DNA from: Cyanobacteria bacterium RYN_339
Lineage (GTDB): Bacteria > Cyanobacteriota > Sericytochromatia > S15B-MN24 > JAQBPE01
Direction of reading: 5' to 3'
DNA: 54,502 nucleotides
Assembly: GCA_028287685.1 (NCBI GenBank)
Contig: JAQBPE010000293.1
Location: 1-54,502 of the forward strand
Part shown: one piece after another, positions 49,483 to 54,502 of the stretch
How positions within the stretch are numbered: the stretch's first letter is position 1
Layout of the letters: each line of letters starts with the position of its first letter
Translations under genes and position numbers: made by a program
The notes under the pieces: generated by a model
Told to the model about the DNA's origin: nothing
Databases searched by the model: none
Seen by the model: only the letters and a program-made list of their open reading frames with translations

Positions 49483-52349
49483 TAGTACGAGCCCGCCGGC
49501 AGGATGCGCAGCAAGTTGGCGCCTGCGTCAACGATGGCCAGGCGGCCGTCCTTCCCGATCGCGAGGTCGATCGGCAGCACCATGGCGTCCTCCCCCGTCG
49601 GCTGGGTGTTGAACTTGCCCTGCGTCCCCGCCACGACCGTGATGGTGCCTGCTGGCGAGATCCTATAGACGTGGGCGTAGACCCGCGGCAGCGCGTCGAA
49701 GATGGCGCCGACGCCGGTGTCTACCAGGATCATGAAGTAAGGAGCCGCCACCGTGCCCACGTCGGCCACGAAGACGTTCCCTTTGGGGTCGATCGTCAGC
49801 GCCAGGGGGGCGAAGAAGACGAAGTTGGAGGCTTGCGCGCCGTTGAGCTGGGGCTCACCCGGCGGGGCGGTGCCCGCCAGCGCGAGCAGCTGGGAGAGCG
49901 GGATGCCGGCGAAGGTCGAGATGATGGGGGTGGTGCCGTCCAACCCGGTGATCTTGCGGATGCGGAAACCGCCGGCGTCTGCAACGTACAGGTCACCCTT
50001 GGCGTCGAAGGCCAGCGCGTGAGGCGTGTAAATCGTGGCCTTGGCGGCGGGCCCGCCGTCGCCGCCGTCGTTCCCCAGCACGGCCCCCAGGCCGCCGGCC
50101 CCGGACAGGCTGGTGTCCCGGGCCACGCCGGCGATGTGGGTGGCGGTGCCGTCCGGCTCGATGCGCACGATCTGGTTGCGGGCGGTGCCGATGTAGATGC
50201 GGCCGTCGGGGGCGATCGCCAGCCCGTTGCCGTTGAGCTGGGTCTGCGACGCCGGTAGGCGCTCGCCTTCCGCCAGGTCCTGCTTGCCGCCGCCCCCGGC
50301 CACGGTGCGGATCGTGCCGTCGGGCCCGATCGCGCGCAGGCGGATGTCGTCCAGGGCGTAGGTCGTGCCGTCGCGGTAGGCCAGGCGGTTCAGCCGCGTG
50401 AAGCGGGCCTGCAAGGCGGGGCCGCCGTCGCCCGCGAAGCCGGTCTCGCCGTCGCCCGCCACCACCTCCAGCGTCTTGCCGTCGAAGCGCGTGATGCGGT
50501 TGCCGGCGGCCTCGGCCACCAGGAGGCGGCCCTGGTCGTCGAACGTCGCCCCGAAGGGCCCGTTGAGCGCCAGCGAGCTCAGATCGCCGTTGGCCTGGAC
50601 CAGGGAGGTGGTGCCGGCCCGGACGGTCCAGGCGCCGGTGGGAGCCAGCGCGCGGACGAGGTTGGAGCGCAGGTCGGCGATCAGCAGGGTGCCGTCGGGC
50701 CCGATCGCCAGGGTGCCGGGGCGGCCGAGGTCGGCCGTGGTCGCCGGCCCCCCTATGCCCACCGCCACCCGGTGGCTGCCGTCGGGCTTGACGGCCTCCA
50801 CCACGCCGGCGTCCGGGATGGAGACGTAGAACGTGCCGTCGGCCGCACGGGCCAGGTCGCCGGGCCGGGAGGTGGGTTGCAAGAACTTGGTGACTTCCTG
50901 GACGGGCTGGCCCGGCCGCAGCCGCACCAACCGTTGGCTTGCGCCCTGGTGGGTCCACAGCAGCAGGTCGAAGGTGCCGTCGGCCTCCTGCGCGAGGCCG
51001 GCGACCTCTTCGTCGGGGAGGAAATCGTCGGGCCGATCCACGCGGTGCACCTGGCCGGCGGGGTCCACCGCCAGCAGCCGGCCGGGTTGGCCGTCGCCAT
51101 GGGCCGTGCGGCTCTCACCGATGTACAGCGTGCCGTCCGGGCCCAGGGCCAGGCAGGCGGGCGCCATGGGGGTGCTGGTGGCGGCCACGTCGACCGGGCC
51201 CGAGCCGGCGGTGGCGGTGCCGGCGATCGCCGTCACCTGGCCGTCTGGGGCGATCTTCGTGACCTTGAAGTGCGTGGCCACATAGGTGGAGCCGTCCGGG
51301 GCCGTCAGGAGGTCGGAGACCTTCGCGAAGTTCTGCTTCACCTGGCCGCGGATGGTGTCCGCCAGCGTGCCGATCTTGCCGTCGGGGCCGATGCTGCGGA
51401 TGCGGCCCAGGACCGGTTCGCCCACCAGCAGCGTGCCGTCCGCCTGGAGGGCCAGGCCGGTGGGGATGGCAAGCGCGGCGTTCAGCGCCTGCTGGCCGTC
51501 GCCGCCGTTGGCCTGCCCGATCAGCAAGGCCTGGATCTCCGTCAGCGTCTGGTCGAGGTCCTTGGCCTGGCCGCGCAGGCTTTCCGTCAGGGCCGTCAGG
51601 TCTTCCTGTTGGTACTTGGGCGCGGCGGTCAGCAACTTGCGGTTGGCGTCCAGGCTGGCTTGCAGCTTATCGGCCTCCGCCGCCGGGAGCTTGTCGTAGG
51701 TCTGCTGGCTGCCCTTCACGTACTTGCCCAGCACGTAGGCCGCGCCCAGCGAGCTCGAGGTGTCGATCGGCGCCGTCTTCGCGCCCTTGGGCAGCATCGC
51801 GGCCAGCTCGCCGCCGGCCAGCGCGCCGCCGTCGTGGACCTTGATCTTCAAGACCAGGTTGCCGGCCGGCAGGGCGCCGCTCAGCTTGTAGCTGCCGGTG
51901 GCGTCCGTGACGGCCGTGAGCGGCTTGCCGGCAGCGTCCAGCACGGGCTTGCCGGCGGCGTCCTGCACGGTGATCACGGCGTCGGCCAGCAGGTACTCGC
52001 GCGCGGCGGTCGCCAGCACCTGGCGCTTGACCTTGCTGGTGAGCCCCGCGCCGTTGTTGGCGACGATGGAGCTGCTGTTGTTGCTGATGATGCTGCCGCT
52101 GTTGTTGGAGATGATCCCGCCGCCGTTGTCGCTGATGATCCCCCCGCCGTTGTCGGAGATGATGCCGCCCCCGTTGTCTGAGATGATCTTCACCTTGCCC
52201 GTCAGGGTGGTCAGCTGCCGCGTGACGTCCACGACGGAACCGGCCGATCCGCGTGGGATGGGCCGGTTGACGATGGTTTGCTTGCAGCTCGCCAGCAAGG
52301 CGGCGGCAAGCACCAATCGGGGAAGCAGACGAGGTGGCACCTCGTCCAT
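49482..52349 (-). CDS. NHL lipoprotein with octapeptide repeats heading the lipid operon
   Basis: 955 residues from ATG 52349. Order: lipobox (LLASC, Cys ~22); six octapeptides of the form IIS(D/N)NGGG/NSGS (~57-105); a carboxypeptidase-regulatory-like beta domain (~125-180, YKLSGALPAGNLVLKIK); a helical linker (~200-280); twelve NHL repeats forming two probable six-bladed propellers. It is exported and lipid-anchored; function unknown. The TAATAC-N7-ATG promoter and a one-base overlap with the acyltransferase make it the first gene of the eleven-gene run. It may recognise or help place the lipid product at the surface. Confidence 0.88.
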   Translation of the reverse strand: MDEVPPRLLPRLVLAAALLASCKQTIVNRPIPRGSAGSVVDVTRQLTTLTGKVKIISDNGGGIISDNGGGIISDNGGGIISNNSGSIISNNSSSIVANNGAGLTSKVKRQVLATAAREYLLADAVITVQDAAGKPVLDAAGKPLTAVTDATGSYKLSGALPAGNLVLKIKVHDGGALAGGELAAMLPKGAKTAPIDTSSSLGAAYVLGKYVKGSQQTYDKLPAAEADKLQASLDANRKLLTAAPKYQQEDLTALTESLRGQAKDLDQTLTEIQALLIGQANGGDGQQALNAALAIPTGLALQADGTLLVGEPVLGRIRSIGPDGKIGTLADTIRGQVKQNFAKVSDLLTAPDGSTYVATHFKVTKIAPDGQVTAIAGTATAGSGPVDVAATSTPMAPACLALGPDGTLYIGESRTAHGDGQPGRLLAVDPAGQVHRVDRPDDFLPDEEVAGLAQEADGTFDLLLWTHQGASQRLVRLRPGQPVQEVTKFLQPTSRPGDLARAADGTFYVSIPDAGVVEAVKPDGSHRVAVGIGGPATTADLGRPGTLAIGPDGTLLIADLRSNLVRALAPTGAWTVRAGTTSLVQANGDLSSLALNGPFGATFDDQGRLLVAEAAGNRITRFDGKTLEVVAGDGETGFAGDGGPALQARFTRLNRLAYRDGTTYALDDIRLRAIGPDGTIRTVAGGGGKQDLAEGERLPASQTQLNGNGLAIAPDGRIYIGTARNQIVRIEPDGTATHIAGVARDTSLSGAGGLGAVLGNDGGDGGPAAKATIYTPHALAFDAKGDLYVADAGGFRIRKITGLDGTTPIISTFAGIPLSQLLALAGTAPPGEPQLNGAQASNFVFFAPLALTIDPKGNVFVADVGTVAAPYFMILVDTGVGAIFDALPRVYAHVYRISPAGTITVVAGTQGKFNTQPTGEDAMVLPIDLAIGKDGRLAIVDAGANLLRILPAGSY
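52051..52190. repeat. 24-bp tandem repeat, about six copies, coding
   Basis: A 24-bp period runs through 52051-52190 (unit like GATGATCCCGCCGCCGTTGT plus 4 bases on the + strand), encoding the octapeptides IISDNGGG and IISNNSGS of the lipoprotein on the minus strand. The three central copies are nearly identical, the flanks degenerate. Confidence 0.8.
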
Positions 52350-52362
52350 GTACCCGGTATTA
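52328..52362 (-). promoter_or_regulatory. Leaderless promoter and start-codon-proximal hairpin of the lipid operon
   Basis: TAATAC (52362-52357, minus strand) ends seven bases before ATG 52349. Directly after the ATG, 52346-52328 can fold into a perfect 8-bp stem (GACGAGGT/ACCTCGTC on the + strand, 3-nt loop), which would sit at the very 5' end of the mRNA and could limit or time translation. Confidence 0.5.
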
Positions 52363-52463
52363 GTGCGCGGGTCTGCTGCTTGGGCAAACGTCTGTCGCCA
52401 TGCTGGCGCACTTCACGCGCTATCCACCGGCGTGCACGTTCATCAATGCATCAAAAGCGCGCT

Positions 52464-53690
52464 TCAGCCCCCGAAGACGCTCTTGAAGGCGGCGACGATC
52501 TGGTTGGCCTCTTGCAGCACGTAGACGCGGTTGAACTCGGGGATGCCGCGGTTCAGTTCGTCCTTCTTGCCGGCCTTGGCGACCATGACCAGGTCTTCGC
52601 CGTCGCTGGAGAACTGGGCGTGCTTGAACTTCTTGAGCGGGGAGCCGTTGGGCGACGTGCCCTCCAGGTCCAGGCGGCCGCGCTGGCCGGTGACGGTGTT
52701 GAGCACCTCGAGCTTGGTCTTGTCGTCGGCGGTCGAGTGGTAGACCACCAGGTCCGAGTCCGGCAACGGGGTGGGGTGCTTGTGGAAGAACGGGCTGTTG
52801 ACGTCGTCCAGCATGATCCGCTTGGGGTTCTTGGGGTCCGCCAGGTCGACCATGCCAACCCACGCGTGCTCCGCGCCATCGGCGCCAGCGGCGGCGTCGC
52901 CACCGACCTGGTTGTGGAAGTAGATCTTCTTGCCGTCGTTGCTCCAGACGGGGTGCTTGTCGTCGCCCATCGTCAGGCGGACCGGCTTGGAACCGGGCTT
53001 GGTGGCGTCGAGCAGGTACAGGCCTTCTTCGCCCTTGATGTTGCGGGCGTAGGCGGCGATCTGCTTGCCGTCCGGGCTGTACATCGGGTGCAACAGCGTG
53101 AGCTCGCCGTCGTAGATGGTGGTGACCTTGCCGGTCGCCAGGTCACGCTGGTCGAGGCGCATTTCCTTGAGCTTCTCGCCGCGGCCGCCGAGCAGGGGCA
53201 GGTTCTTCTGCTCGCAATAGATGATGGATTTGCCGTCGGGCGTGAACGAAGGCTCGACGACGTTGTGGAAGCTGCGGCCGGCGATCTTCTCCGGGGCGGC
53301 CTTGCCGTCGACCGGGGCGATCCAGGCGGTCATGCGCTCCGTGGGCTCGTCCACGGGCAAGCCCAGCAGGCGCTTGATCCAGCTGGAGATGTCCTTGGTC
53401 TCGCGGACCACGTAGGTCAGGCTCTTCTTGTCCGGGCTCAGGCGCGGCGCGTCGATGTTCGCGTTGGCGCCCACCAGCAGCTCCACCTTGTTGCGGAGCT
53501 TGATCTTGGGCAGCTCGACCAGGGGCGCTTCCGTGGCCTTCACGATGCCCTTGGTGGCGATGTCCTTCACGTCCTTGCCGAACGCTTCCTTGACCGCCTT
53601 CTCGGCGACCTCGCGGCCCGCCGTGTTGCCGGCCTTGCGGACGGTGTTATCCACGACGTTGGTGATGAGCTTGGCAGCGATTTCGGGCAT
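52464..53690 (-). CDS. PD40/TolB-like beta-propeller protein
   Basis: 408 residues. ATG 53690 follows GGAGAG at proper distance; GTG 53696 would overlap that site. There is no signal peptide, so it is predicted cytoplasmic. An N-terminal helical region (~1-60, VRKAGNTAGREVAEKAVKEA) precedes WD40-like PD40 blades with the repeated form PxxSPDGKxIxY, at APRLSPDKKSLTY, EPSFTPDGKSIIY, HPMYSPDGKQIAAY, HPVWSNDGKKIYF and HAQFSSDGEDLVM. Similar propellers bind peptides or act as scaffolds. The upstream region carries TTAAC boxes and a CGATAG element like those before 5894 and 39445. Confidence 0.82.
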   Translation of the reverse strand: MPEIAAKLITNVVDNTVRKAGNTAGREVAEKAVKEAFGKDVKDIATKGIVKATEAPLVELPKIKLRNKVELLVGANANIDAPRLSPDKKSLTYVVRETKDISSWIKRLLGLPVDEPTERMTAWIAPVDGKAAPEKIAGRSFHNVVEPSFTPDGKSIIYCEQKNLPLLGGRGEKLKEMRLDQRDLATGKVTTIYDGELTLLHPMYSPDGKQIAAYARNIKGEEGLYLLDATKPGSKPVRLTMGDDKHPVWSNDGKKIYFHNQVGGDAAAGADGAEHAWVGMVDLADPKNPKRIMLDDVNSPFFHKHPTPLPDSDLVVYHSTADDKTKLEVLNTVTGQRGRLDLEGTSPNGSPLKKFKHAQFSSDGEDLVMVAKAGKKDELNRGIPEFNRVYVLQEANQIVAAFKSVFGG

Positions 53691-53726
53691 GGACACTCTC
53701 CAATGAACACGATGTTGACAGGTGTT

Positions 53727-53781
53727 CTATCGGGGGTGGAAGCGCCGGAGACGGTTAATACTGAACGGTGATCGCGTTAAA
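53727..53781 (-). promoter_or_regulatory. TTAAC boxes and CGATAG element upstream of 53690 gene
   Basis: Minus strand: TTTAAC (53781-53776) and TTAAC (53758-53754) lie 22 bp apart (two turns). CGATAG (53732-53727) starts 21 bp after the second box, ~36 nt before ATG 53690. Same layout as at 5784-5815. The rest of the 177-bp gap to the next gene shows nothing else. Confidence 0.4.
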
Positions 53782-53867
53782 CTTGGGTGAAGCCGGATTG
53801 CTGCTAGAACCAGAGCCGCTCGTGACGCCAAGCAGCTGGCCGTTGTGGGTGGTGGCCATCGACCGCG

Positions 53868-54502
53868 CTAGGGTGCCTTGGGCTCGGGGAACAGATCTTG
53901 CAAGACGCGCAGCCCCTTGAAGGACAGGTGCAGGTGGGTCAGCGGGAGCACGCTGGCGCGGTAAAGGCCCAGATTGAAGCCTTCCAACGCGATCTGGGTA
54001 GCTACCGTGCCCAGACGCAACTGGCGTGCATCCGCCTGGTCGCGCGCCTCGCGCGCCTGGCCGAATTGCACCACCGCCATGTGGGCGCGCTGCGTGGCGG
54101 CTGGATCCATGTAAAACGTCTTGGCCAGCGGCGCGACCCAGGAGCCCTGGCCCGGCGGAAGCCCGGCGGTGGCCGGCGCGGCGTCGACGATTGGTTTGAG
54201 CTCCGCCCAGGGCCGCAGCCGGCCGGGCAGGCCCACGCTGTCCAGCCCGACCTCGAGCAGTCGCACGCGCGGCGAGACCTTGCCCAGGATCGTGCTGACC
54301 AGCTCGTGGGCGGCCTCGAAGGCCGCGCGGGCGCGGTCCTGGGCGGCGGGAGCGGGGGCCAGTTGCTCGACCTGGACGGCGGCGATCCAGCGGCGCAAGG
54401 TGCTGACGGCGCCCGCAAAGGCGGCAGTGCCGGAAGCCGCGAGGTCGCCGGTTCCGGCGGGGCTCAAGCTGCCCGTGGCGGCCGGGCAGGGGGTGGGCGT
54501 TG
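53868..54502 (-). CDS. Hypothetical protein, C-terminal part (5' end outside window)
   Basis: The frame is open to the window edge; a TTG at 54467 is possible but the frame continues upstream (PCPAATGSLSPAG), and a Cys close to the edge may belong to a lipobox. About 211 residues are visible, Ala-rich and helical (VQVEQLAPAPAAQDRARAAF, AHMAVVQFGQAREARDQADA), with a stretch resembling a periplasmic helical-bundle protein. No family recognised. Confidence 0.6.
   Translation of the reverse strand, partial: TPTPCPAATGSLSPAGTGDLAASGTAAFAGAVSTLRRWIAAVQVEQLAPAPAAQDRARAAFEAAHELVSTILGKVSPRVRLLEVGLDSVGLPGRLRPWAELKPIVDAAPATAGLPPGQGSWVAPLAKTFYMDPAATQRAHMAVVQFGQAREARDQADARQLRLGTVATQIALEGFNLGLYRASVLPLTHLHLSFKGLRVLQDLFPEPKAP

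Overview
This window is about 54.5 kb of GC-rich bacterial chromosome, densely coded on both strands. No gap without a gene exceeds about 200 bp. I see no rRNA, tRNA, insertion sequence, CRISPR array, prophage or replication origin. The many lipobox proteins and a BamE/SmpA-like lipoprotein suggest a diderm cell. The lineage cannot be fixed from sequence alone. The Ser/Thr kinase-AAA-TPR protein and the lipoprotein NHL propellers with N-terminal octapeptide repeats would fit a non-photosynthetic relative of Cyanobacteria (Sericytochromatia/Tanganyikabacteria type) or a myxobacterium-like organism; this is a low-confidence guess.

Layout, part 1. 0-9.4 kb: the tail of a hypothetical gene, a perfect hairpin terminator, a large cytoplasmic Ser/Thr kinase-ATPase-TPR regulator, a three-gene minus-strand operon (MORN/YwqK-like repeat protein plus two paralogous small exported proteins), an unknown 421-aa protein, and an OmpR-type two-component system. 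9.4-18.8 kb: an astacin-type lipoprotein protease with three C-terminal repeats, a Uma2-family protein, a pair of amidohydrolases (the second lacks the metal motif), a small exported protein, a six-repeat NHL lipoprotein, an ArsR/AHSA1 pair with an operator, a GNAT, an epimerase and an unknown lipoprotein. 18.8-26.4 kb, minus strand: saccharopine dehydrogenase-like protein, GabT-like aminotransferase, alpha/beta hydrolase, aldehyde dehydrogenase and a 12-repeat NHL lipoprotein.

Layout, part 2. 26.5-34.2 kb: an EamA transporter overlapping a PEP-utilising protein without an ATP-grasp domain, a BamE-like lipoprotein, a Nei-like glycosylase with Ser in place of the catalytic Pro, another NHL lipoprotein, an LtrA-like membrane protein and a pentapeptide-repeat protein. 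34.3-40.2 kb: an exported copper amine oxidase followed directly by an exported FAD amine oxidase, then two unknown proteins.

40.2-52.3 kb is the most interesting part: a minus-strand run of eleven closely packed genes. In transcription order it holds an octapeptide-NHL lipoprotein, a WS/DGAT-PapA5-like acyltransferase, a FabZ-like dehydratase, a catalytically dead ketosynthase (chain-length-factor-like), an intact ketosynthase, FabG, a nitroreductase, a long acyl carrier protein, a second FabG, and the two subunits of indolepyruvate:ferredoxin oxidoreductase. I read this as a type II fatty-acid/polyketide-like pathway that may be primed with aryl- or branched acyl-CoA made from amino acid 2-oxo acids, with the chain then esterified by the acyltransferase. 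The window ends with a PD40 propeller protein and a partial hypothetical gene.

Two cross-window patterns stand out. (i) About ten genes have a -10-like hexamer ending 5-9 nt before the start codon and no Shine-Dalgarno, as expected of leaderless mRNAs; other genes carry a clear AAGGAG-type site. (ii) Genes inside operons often overlap by NTGA or TGATG, several using TTG or GTG starts.
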